The position numbers and the translations under genes were made by a program. The notes under the pieces were generated by a model. That model saw nothing but the letters and a program-made list of their open reading frames with translations, was not told where the DNA came from and ran no database searches. From the NCBI GenBank assembly GCA_030624355.1, contig JAUXKG010000101.1:1-7737 (forward strand): 7,737 nt of DNA, given 5' to 3'. Shown piece by piece: positions 1 through 5,947 of the stretch; positions within the stretch are counted from its first letter, which is position 1, and every line of letters begins with the position of its first letter. The DNA is from Acidobacteriota bacterium. GTDB lineage: Bacteria; Acidobacteriota; UBA6911; RPQK01; JADFOI01.

Positions 1-2249
1 ACCAGGGAAGCCGGTTGATTCTCTCAGGCACGCCCTTGACCTCCGGCGAGGACGTTTTTCCCTTCCGTGTCCAGTGGGTTTCTCCAGACGAATTTTTCTA
101 CACAGCAGATGGTCGAATCAAACGGAGGTCTTTGAAGACGAACGAGGTTCGGACCATCGAGATGGAGGCTTCTCTTTCCTTCGTGCGAAGCACCTACCCA
201 CACAAGAATCGCAGCTTTGACTCCGATGCCGGCAGACCGGTGCGGGGAATCATGAAACCGGTGATCTCTCCAGATGCCGATCAAATCGCCTTTGTAGCCC
301 TGGGGGACCTCTGGTTGGCACCCGTCAACGGACAACCTCGGCGCATCACCCGTGATCGATTCGTGGAAATGGATCCCGCATGGTCTCCCGATGGCTCCCG
401 TCTCGTCTTTTCCTCTGACCGGGCGGGCACCATGGACCTGTGGGTGCATGACGTCACAACGGGTCAGCAGCAACGTTTGACTGACCTGGCCGTGGCCGAG
501 CGAGCGGCAGCCTGGTCGCCCGACGGAAGTCAGATCGCCTTCCTCGATCACCAGAACCAACTCCTCGCCGTGGACGTCGCAACCGGGGAGGTGGAAAAAC
601 TCCATGACACTTTGCCCGGCCCCGGCCATCCCAGTTGGTCGGCCAACGGCCGAGTCATAGCCGTCTCAGCCCTCCGGCCCTACTCCAGCCGATTCAGAGA
701 AGGCACCAATCAAATATTGACCATCTCTCTGGATGGAAGGCCTGACCGCTATTTCGCTCCCATTCCTCACCGGTCGATCGGAGCCCGGGGTTGGCCCAAC
801 GGGCCCGTCTGGTCCCCGGATGGCAGGATGATGGCCTATGTCATGGAGGGAACACTTTGGATATCATCGGTCAGCCCCACAGGAGAACCCATCGGCCCCC
901 CGTACCGGCTGACTGCTGAATTGGCCGATTCGCCCAGTTGGACCGGTGATTCCCGTCATCTCTTGTACCAGTCCGTCGATCGGCTGAAGATGGTCTCGGT
1001 AGAAGATGGCAGCAGCCGTGAGATCCCTCTCAAACTCGACTGGACACCATCCCTTCCGGAGGGCTCCTTGGTGGTTCATGCCGGCAGGCTGTTCGACGGG
1101 CGTCAACCCGAAGTTCGCACCGACGTCGACATCATCATAGAGAAAAATCGCATACGCAGCATCCAACCCCATAGCGACCGGCTGCATGGGGAGAATCTGG
1201 TGGATGCTTCAGGCCAGACTGTGATGCCCGGCTTGATTGAATCACACACTCACCATCAGAAGTGGTACGGACAAGTTCTGGGTCGTATCTGGCTGTCGTA
1301 CGGAATCACCACTGTTCAGCTCATGGGGGGCAACCCTTACGAGTACCTGGAAGATTTGGAGTCCTTTGGTTCCGGAACTCGGCCCGGGCCACGTGTCTTT
1401 TTCACCGGAAACTCTTTTGACGGCATGCGTTCGAGGGACATGAACATCGATGCCGGGCCTCAGCTTGAGATGCAACTGGAACGCGCTCGAATCCTGGACT
1501 ACGATTTGATCAAGACCTACGCTCTGCTCCCCGATCTTCTTCAAAAGCGGGTGGTGGAGTTCGCCCATCGGCATGGCATGGTCGTCAGCTCACACGAACT
1601 GTATCCAGCCGTATCGTACGGTGCCGATGGTGTAGCTCATATCGGGGCCGCCAGCCGCCGGGGATATTCTCCCAAGATTACCTCCTTGAACCACAGCTAC
1701 CAGGACGTGGTCGACCTGGTGGTCCAGTCCGGAGTGGCCCTGACGTCGACCCTGATTGTGGACGGTTTCCCTTCCATGATGGCCCATGATCCGTCCATCC
1801 TGAATGACCCTCGCTTTGACCAACTCGCTCCCGCCTGGACGGTTCAGTCGACCCGCGATCGAGTGGCACGGGCCGGCAATTTACCGTTTCGGGAAGAACT
1901 GTTGAAGGCAGGCGGCCAGACCATCGTCAACATGATTGCTGCCGGAGGCCGCGTTGTGGCGGGAACGGATGCCCCTATTACCCCGTATGGACTGAGCCTT
2001 CACAGCGAAGTGGAATCGTATGTTTACTACGGCCTCTCCCCCTTCCAGGCCCTCCAGGCAGCCACCTGGGAAGCAGCCCAGGCGCTGGGTTTAGGCCAAG
2101 ATCTTGGCACCATCGAAAGCGGAAAGTTGGCTGACATGGTCATAGTCGATGGCAATCCTCTGCTTGACATTCGAGACGCGCGGAGAGTCCGACGGGTGCT
2201 CAAGAACGGGGAGGTCTTCGATCTGATCGATCTAATGGGAAAAGAGTGA
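1..2249 (+). CDS. PD40 beta-propeller / amidohydrolase fusion protein (5'-truncated by window)
   Basis: The reading frame is open to the left edge (first whole codon at 3), so the TTG at 15 is not the start; residues here are counted from that codon. Residues 1-345 form a TolB-like propeller with repeated PD40 strands: ISPDADQIAF (84-93), WSPDGSRLVF (123), WSPDGSQIAF (167), WSANGRVIAV (208), WSPDGRMMAY (266) and WTGDSRHLLY (309). The first visible residues (QGSRLILSG) look like the end of a further blade, so more propeller lies upstream. Residues 352-744 are an amidohydrolase: HTH metal motif H411/H413, probable carboxylated lysine K500 in DLIKTY, H527 (SSHE), H542 (VAHIG) and D652 (GTDAP), then the usual C-terminal GKLADMVIVDG strand. 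All metal-site positions of the imidazolonepropionase/prolidase-like branch appear present, so hydrolysis of an amide or peptide-like bond is likely; the substrate is unknown. Relatives with this fusion are usually exported, but the N-terminus is not visible here. The gene ends 85 bp before the convergent cupin. Confidence 0.92.
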   Translation, partial: QGSRLILSGTPLTSGEDVFPFRVQWVSPDEFFYTADGRIKRRSLKTNEVRTIEMEASLSFVRSTYPHKNRSFDSDAGRPVRGIMKPVISPDADQIAFVALGDLWLAPVNGQPRRITRDRFVEMDPAWSPDGSRLVFSSDRAGTMDLWVHDVTTGQQQRLTDLAVAERAAAWSPDGSQIAFLDHQNQLLAVDVATGEVEKLHDTLPGPGHPSWSANGRVIAVSALRPYSSRFREGTNQILTISLDGRPDRYFAPIPHRSIGARGWPNGPVWSPDGRMMAYVMEGTLWISSVSPTGEPIGPPYRLTAELADSPSWTGDSRHLLYQSVDRLKMVSVEDGSSREIPLKLDWTPSLPEGSLVVHAGRLFDGRQPEVRTDVDIIIEKNRIRSIQPHSDRLHGENLVDASGQTVMPGLIESHTHHQKWYGQVLGRIWLSYGITTVQLMGGNPYEYLEDLESFGSGTRPGPRVFFTGNSFDGMRSRDMNIDAGPQLEMQLERARILDYDLIKTYALLPDLLQKRVVEFAHRHGMVVSSHELYPAVSYGADGVAHIGAASRRGYSPKITSLNHSYQDVVDLVVQSGVALTSTLIVDGFPSMMAHDPSILNDPRFDQLAPAWTVQSTRDRVARAGNLPFREELLKAGGQTIVNMIAAGGRVVAGTDAPITPYGLSLHSEVESYVYYGLSPFQALQAATWEAAQALGLGQDLGTIESGKLADMVIVDGNPLLDIRDARRVRRVLKNGEVFDLIDLMGKE

Positions 2250-2334
2250 AGGAGCCTCTAGGAGTCTGGCACTCGAGCACCTGGTCAGGCACTAAAGACG
2301 AATCCGACTTAGCTAACTATTTGACCATGCCGGG

Positions 2335-2799
2335 CTAGTCCAAAAGATATTCGACACCATACTTCTGACCAAAGGCATTCATGCCTTCGATGGCTGTTTT
2401 CAGATCTCCTGCAGACTCATCCAGATCGGTAAACTCATCAAATAGCCTTTCAATTCCCGCTGGAGCAAAAAAGAACAACATTTTCGCTGTTTGATCAGCA
2501 TTGTTACGAAATCGGTGTTTGGCCCCTTTGGGAATATTCAGGTAGGCACCCGGACCTACAGTGATCTCTCCATCTTCACTGTAAAACGTCAGTTCACCTT
2601 CCAAAATATAAAATGCTTCTTCTTCCCGAGTTTGTATGTGCGACGGAGGACCGCCGCCCGGAGGTACAATGGCTTCCACTAAAAAATACTCTCCATCTGT
2701 ATCGGCTCCTGTCGCTAGATATCGATATTCATCTCCAGCTCCAAATGTCACTCTCACCTTATCGGTGGGATGAATGACTCGTAATGCTCTCTTTGCCAT
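2335..2799 (-). CDS. Small single-domain cupin protein (154 aa)
   Basis: A 154-residue protein made of one cupin barrel. Motif 1 is PGGGPPSHIQTREEEAFYIL (residues 47-66), followed by EGE; it gives H54, Q56 and E61. Motif 2 is GAYLNIPKGAKHRFRNN (84-100), giving H95. The common HxH of motif 1 is HxQ here, so the metal site is either three protein ligands plus Gln or altered. Relatives with this PGGGPP...EEEAFY pattern are annotated as quercetin-dioxygenase-like cupins, but the fold also covers isomerases and binding proteins, so no reaction is assigned. No signal peptide is present, so it is probably cytoplasmic. The ATG at 2799 is chosen over longer in-frame starts (up to 2979) because AGGAGG sits just upstream and homology-like sequence begins at MAKRALRV. 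The gene is about 45% GC by my count (211 of 465), against about 55-60% around it, which suggests separate ancestry. It stands alone, convergent with the amidohydrolase and divergent from the CehA-like gene. Confidence 0.9.
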   Translation of the reverse strand: MAKRALRVIHPTDKVRVTFGAGDEYRYLATGADTDGEYFLVEAIVPPGGGPPSHIQTREEEAFYILEGELTFYSEDGEITVGPGAYLNIPKGAKHRFRNNADQTAKMLFFFAPAGIERLFDEFTDLDESAGDLKTAIEGMNAFGQKYGVEYLLD

Positions 2800-2805
2800 T
2801 TGTTG

Positions 2806-2816
2806 ACTCCTCCTTT
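2806..2816 (-). promoter_or_regulatory. Strong Shine-Dalgarno site of the cupin gene
   Basis: Read on the minus strand this is AAAGGAGGAGT, a near-perfect anti-16S complement a few bases before ATG 2799. It decides the start: the 60 extra codons of the longer open frame reaching 2979 lie upstream of this site and are not cupin-like. Confidence 0.8.
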
Positions 2817-2825
2817 GTCTATCGG

Positions 2826-2862
2826 TCCACGAACTCTTCCGATGGTTTCGGCTGGATTCGGA
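2826..2862 (-). other. Possible stem-loop in the cupin 5' UTR
   Basis: In the minus-strand transcript, TCCGAA (2862-2857) can pair with TTCGTGGA (2833-2826), leaving one bulged U. Inside it, CCGA (2851-2848) pairs with UCGG (2842-2839) around a five-base loop. The helices are short and no known riboswitch consensus is recognised; the structure ends about 10 bases before the Shine-Dalgarno site. It could be chance pairing. Confidence 0.25.
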
Positions 2863-2911
2863 GGCTCCCTCGCCTGAAATCGTCCCCCGGTCCCTGCAGT
2901 AATCGCCTAAT

Positions 2912-2940
2912 TGAATAGACACTATCCTCATGAATGTCAA
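2912..2940 (-). promoter_or_regulatory. Candidate sigma70-type promoter for the cupin gene
   Basis: On the minus strand a perfect -35 box TTGACA (2940-2935) is followed after exactly 17 bp by TATTCA (2917-2912), a weak -10 matching 3 of 6 consensus bases. Transcription would start near 2905, giving a leader of about 105 nt. Placement and spacing are good; the weak -10 could indicate dependence on an activator. Confidence 0.4.
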
Positions 2941-2996
2941 GACTGCTCGGCAGTAGTGACAGTTGGCTGGCTGTTGCACAGTTCGAAGAGCACGTC

Positions 2997-3025
2997 TTGC
3001 CGTTTGGGAACCTTCAGATTAGACT
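2997..3025 (+). promoter_or_regulatory. Weak promoter candidate for the CehA-like operon
   Basis: TTGCCG (2997-3002) and TAGACT (3020-3025) each match 4 of 6 bases of the sigma70 boxes and are 17 bp apart. Transcription would start about 90 bp before ATG 3121. This is the best rightward match I found in the intergenic region, but matches this weak are common by chance. Confidence 0.22.
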
Positions 3026-3107
3026 GCCTGACAACCTTGAAGTCTGTGTGTGCCCATGCGGAGCCATCAGACCAAAGCGTCTTCGAACAGGCGTCTGCTG
3101 AGAAAGC

Positions 3108-3114
3108 AAGAGGA
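3108..3114 (+). promoter_or_regulatory. Shine-Dalgarno site deciding the CehA-like start
   Basis: AAGAGGA lies 6 bases before ATG 3121. The frame is open back to an ATG at 2911, but the signal peptide begins exactly at 3121, so this site and the MKKLALSL start fix the true N-terminus. Confidence 0.7.
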
Positions 3115-3120
3115 CAGAAA

Positions 3121-5340
3121 ATGAAAAAATTGGCCCTGTCTCTATTTGTCTTGATCGTGTTTGCCGGTCTGTCTCAGCTTCAAGGACAGGTCTTTCAGAC
3201 CGGGGAGTTTCAGGGTGACGAGGCAGCCGAGTTGATGACCCATCTGCTCAGGGAACATTCCTATGTCTTTGACCCGGAACAGCTGGATTCGATTCAGGAA
3301 CTGTATCGTCAGTTCAGGGAATTGGATTCCCGAGGAGTGCCCGACTGGCATATGTCCAGAGACCAGGTCAACACCCGGCTCTCAACACTGGCCGAGAAGA
3401 TCCTGGGGGAGCTTCCAAAATCGGAGTGGTTGGTTTCCATCTCCTATGAGGGAGACGAACCACATCTCTCCAGGCAGGAGCCCGTGCGGTTGCCGGGAGA
3501 CATGGGAGCCTTGATTTTCAAGATCTCCTCAGGCGGGCAAACCACACACTTCTCTACCGTGAAGTACGACATGGTGGCTCTTCGACATGACGACTTTGGG
3601 GGTCTCTCGACCGAGGAGGCTGACCTCGAGTTTACCGTGCCTGAACGGGGCACCACCTGGGGACTGGTGAGTCTGAAGAATGTGCCCCCCGGAGAATCTA
3701 CCCTTATTGTGCGATTTCGGAAGGGCAACGATCAGTCCCACGACTTGCCCATCCGAATCACCAGTCCTGAGTTTTCCCGTATTCGTATCAACGTGCTTTC
3801 CGACGACAGCGGCGAGGCCACCCCTTCCATGGTTCAAATCCGGTGGAAGAAGAATGGTCGGGATCGGAAACCGGGAAACGCCATTGATATGGGACTGCAG
3901 TTCGACAATCGAGGAAGAGGCACCAGCCGCCGTCCGGGGGCTCTTCCCGGAGATCTTGGGTCCCGCTTCTGGTGGTGTGTTCCCGGCCCTTTTGAAATGA
4001 CCATACCGCCCGGGGAGTGGGAGATCATGATTCGCCGGGGGGTGGAACATGTACCGGTGAAGGAGACGGTGACGCTTGCGGAAGGGGAGGAGTTGGAGAA
4101 GACCTTTCGCCCGCGCCGCTGGGTCGATATGAGAAATCACGGATGGTATTCCGGTGATGGCCACATTCATGCCCAGATTCTCACCGACCAGGAAGCCTCC
4201 AACATCATGACGTGGATCCAAGCCGAAGACATTCACGTCGCCAATGTGGTCAAGATGGGTGATATTTTTCGCACCTATTTTCAACAGCGGGGGTTCGGTC
4301 CGGACTTTCGTGTGACTGACGACGACTTTGTTCTCGTTCCCAGTCAGGAAGGGCCTCGAACCCATGATCAGCTGGGACACACCCTCGCCATGAATACAAC
4401 CAGCCACATTCGAGATGTCAACAGATACTTTCTCTACGATTGGACCTTGGATCAAATTCACTCTCAGGGTGGCCTGGCCGGTTATGCCCACGTTCTGCAC
4501 AAGTCCTTCTATGTCCATCGGGACATGAGCATCAACGTTCCCAAAGGCAAGATTGATTTTGTGGAACTCATGCAGTTTGGAGAAATGGGAACCGACCTCT
4601 ACTACGATTTCCTCAATACCGGCTTCAAGCTGACGGCCTCGGCCGGATCGGATGTGCCTTGGGGCGGCACCGTAGGTGAAGTCCGGCTCTACGCCTATCT
4701 GGGCGAGACACCGTTTTCCGCCGACAACTGGTTTGAAGCCATCAGACAGGGACGAACCTTCGTGACCAACGGACCCATGATCGAGTTTCAAATCGAGGAG
4801 GTCCGTCCCGGAGACGAGCTCCGCTTCGCAGAGCATGAACAGGCCCGAAAACTCCGGGTTCAGGCGAGAGCCTGGGGAGACCCGGAGCGCATGGTCCCCG
4901 CCAATCTGCAAATTGTCCGCCATGGAGAGGTGATTCGGGAAGCGGTCGGCAGCGGACAGAGAGAACTGACTCTGGAGTTCGAGGTGGAAGTGGGAGATGG
5001 CTTCTGGATGGCGGCCCGGGCGGAGGGCAGCGACGGATCGGAAGCCCACACGACCCCTATCTATGTGGTTCGGGAACCCTTGAGGTTCTGGAGCTTCGAG
5101 AAAGCCGGCAAGCTGATCGAAACACGAATGTCCAGTCTGGATGAAGTGGAGACTATGGTGAAGGAGGCTAGCCTGCGCGTGGCAGAAGGAAAGGCCGCCG
5201 GAGACTGGCCGGCTCAGCAGCTGGCCCGGCAGGGTGATCTGCTCATGGTCCGGGTGGAGGAAGCCCGGCTAATCTATCGAGAACTTCAGAGAACCTTACA
5301 AGAGGAAAGAGCATTGCGTTCCAGCACAGGAGCCAACTGA
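3121..5340 (+). CDS. Secreted CehA/McbA-family metallohydrolase (PHP-like), 739 aa
   Basis: Residues 1-22 are a Sec signal peptide (MKKLALSLFVLIVFAGLSQL, then QG), so the protein is probably periplasmic or secreted. Residues about 25-215 are an uncharacterised region, helical at first and then strand-rich. Residues 220-335 look like a beta-sandwich ending in PPGEWEIMIRRGVEH. The PHP-like catalytic domain runs from about 336 to 560: SGDGHIH (344-350, metal ligands H348 and H350), SQEG (E410) with LGH (H420), YAHVLH (H457), ELMQFGE (482-488), ASAGSDVPWGG (D511) and GRTFVTNGP (544-552). This order is typical of CehA/McbA hydrolases, named from carbaryl-degrading enzymes, though most members have unknown substrates. 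A strand-rich segment follows (560-650), then a helical, possibly coiled-coil tail (655-739). The family often has a His after the SD dipeptide; here it is VP, as in some secreted relatives. The gene is coupled to the next one (TGAATG). The family call is firm; the substrate is unknown. Confidence 0.88.
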   Translation: MKKLALSLFVLIVFAGLSQLQGQVFQTGEFQGDEAAELMTHLLREHSYVFDPEQLDSIQELYRQFRELDSRGVPDWHMSRDQVNTRLSTLAEKILGELPKSEWLVSISYEGDEPHLSRQEPVRLPGDMGALIFKISSGGQTTHFSTVKYDMVALRHDDFGGLSTEEADLEFTVPERGTTWGLVSLKNVPPGESTLIVRFRKGNDQSHDLPIRITSPEFSRIRINVLSDDSGEATPSMVQIRWKKNGRDRKPGNAIDMGLQFDNRGRGTSRRPGALPGDLGSRFWWCVPGPFEMTIPPGEWEIMIRRGVEHVPVKETVTLAEGEELEKTFRPRRWVDMRNHGWYSGDGHIHAQILTDQEASNIMTWIQAEDIHVANVVKMGDIFRTYFQQRGFGPDFRVTDDDFVLVPSQEGPRTHDQLGHTLAMNTTSHIRDVNRYFLYDWTLDQIHSQGGLAGYAHVLHKSFYVHRDMSINVPKGKIDFVELMQFGEMGTDLYYDFLNTGFKLTASAGSDVPWGGTVGEVRLYAYLGETPFSADNWFEAIRQGRTFVTNGPMIEFQIEEVRPGDELRFAEHEQARKLRVQARAWGDPERMVPANLQIVRHGEVIREAVGSGQRELTLEFEVEVGDGFWMAARAEGSDGSEAHTTPIYVVREPLRFWSFEKAGKLIETRMSSLDEVETMVKEASLRVAEGKAAGDWPAQQLARQGDLLMVRVEEARLIYRELQRTLQEERALRSSTGAN
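5328..5332 (+). promoter_or_regulatory. Shine-Dalgarno inside the end of the CehA-like gene
   Basis: AGGAG lies within the last codons of the upstream gene, 8 bases before ATG 5341, and the upstream TGA directly abuts that ATG. This supports translational coupling of the two genes. Confidence 0.65.
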
Positions 5341-5943
5341 ATGCTTCAGAAATTTTGCCGGACCTTCCTGCAGATGGTAGTGTTCCTCACCTGTTTTCAG
5401 CCCCAGGTCTTGTGGGGCCATGATTCCCAGGAAAGATTCATCCAACACCGATTGCATGTGAAAGTGAGTCCACAGAATATTGATCTACATCTGGAGCTGA
5501 GCTTCTTTGGAGATCGAGCCGCACAGGAGCGACTTCAAATGGATCTGGATTCCGATTGTCGAATCAGCCTTCGGGAAGAGAGGGCTTATCTTCGAGAATT
5601 GGCTTCATCTCTCCACGACAAGATCCGCATGACGCTTGTCGGCCGTCCGCTGCCGGCCCTTCTCTTCTACTATCCTCATCTGGATTTGGTAGCCAGCCGT
5701 GACGTCAAGCCTCTGCCTCTGAAGATTGAGGTCTCCTTCTTTGCCAGGACCCCTTCCTGGTTCTCCCCGGAGACCCCGCTGACGGTGGAGAGCGGAATCC
5801 TCACGGATCAACCTGCAATTCACACCGTCACGGTCCGCGGCACGGATGGAATCGAGGCTAAAGCCGATTCCGTTCAAAATCGTGTGACCGAGGGAGACCG
5901 CTCTGCCTTTATCTTCACGATTCGTTGTCTGAACCGACTTTGA
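5341..5943 (+). CDS. Small secreted protein with an EF-hand-like calcium loop (200 aa)
   Basis: I do not recognise a named family. Residues 1-26 form a plausible Sec signal peptide (basic start, hydrophobic core LQMVVFLTCF, then QPQVLWG before HDS). The mature part begins with beta-type sequence (RLHVKVSPQNIDLHLELSFF). It then contains DLDSDCRISLRE at residues 68-79, which fits the 12-residue EF-hand loop: D at 1, 3 and 5, Ile at 8, Ser at 9, Glu at 12, with the usual Gly at 6 replaced by Cys. A helix follows (EERAYLRELASSLHDKIRM), then more strands. This order (strands, D-rich loop, helix, strands) resembles the extracytoplasmic N-terminal region of some HupE/NicO-type nickel/cobalt transporters, but no membrane helices follow and the gene simply stops. 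It is co-transcribed with the CehA-like hydrolase, so it may be an accessory or metal-binding partner; that is inference. Confidence 0.82.
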   Translation: MLQKFCRTFLQMVVFLTCFQPQVLWGHDSQERFIQHRLHVKVSPQNIDLHLELSFFGDRAAQERLQMDLDSDCRISLREERAYLRELASSLHDKIRMTLVGRPLPALLFYYPHLDLVASRDVKPLPLKIEVSFFARTPSWFSPETPLTVESGILTDQPAIHTVTVRGTDGIEAKADSVQNRVTEGDRSAFIFTIRCLNRL

Positions 5944-5947
5944 GTAG

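Larger units (their letters stand above)
2800..3120. other. Divergent intergenic region, 321 bp, no gene
   Basis: This region separates the leftward cupin and the rightward CehA-like gene. I see no convincing coding sequence: the open frames that extend both genes into it show no family resemblance and precede good Shine-Dalgarno sites. It holds the cupin promoter candidate, the cupin leader hairpin, a 9-bp inverted repeat (2981-2989 and 3080-3088), and a weak rightward promoter candidate (2997-3025). Confidence 0.7.

Noticed and set aside
15..17. TTG at 15 as the start of the amidohydrolase fusion
   Set aside because: The frame is open to the left edge, the codon falls inside what looks like a PD40 strand, and no signal peptide or Shine-Dalgarno site is seen.
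24..629. A 201-codon minus-strand open frame inside the propeller region
   Set aside because: Same codon-register artefact; the opposite strand encodes repeated PD40 motifs.
2250..2334. Possible bidirectional terminator between the amidohydrolase and the cupin
   Set aside because: I found only very short pairings such as CCTG/CAGG with a two-base loop and no T-run; the GGCACT direct repeat (2269, 2288) is too short to mean much.
2800..2979. N-terminal extension of the cupin to an upstream ATG at 2979
   Set aside because: The extra 60 codons precede a strong Shine-Dalgarno site, would begin upstream of the promoter candidate and are not cupin-like.
2911..3120. N-terminal extension of the CehA-like protein to ATG 2911
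   Set aside because: It would bury the signal peptide 70 residues inside the protein and overlaps the cupin promoter candidate; ATG 3121 has its own Shine-Dalgarno site.
3529..5049. A 506-codon open frame on the minus strand inside the CehA-like gene
   Set aside because: Its codons are in register with the plus-strand codons, so a stop would require TTA, CTA or TCA in the real gene, which are rare here. It has no recognisable motif, and the plus-strand protein is clearly a real family member.
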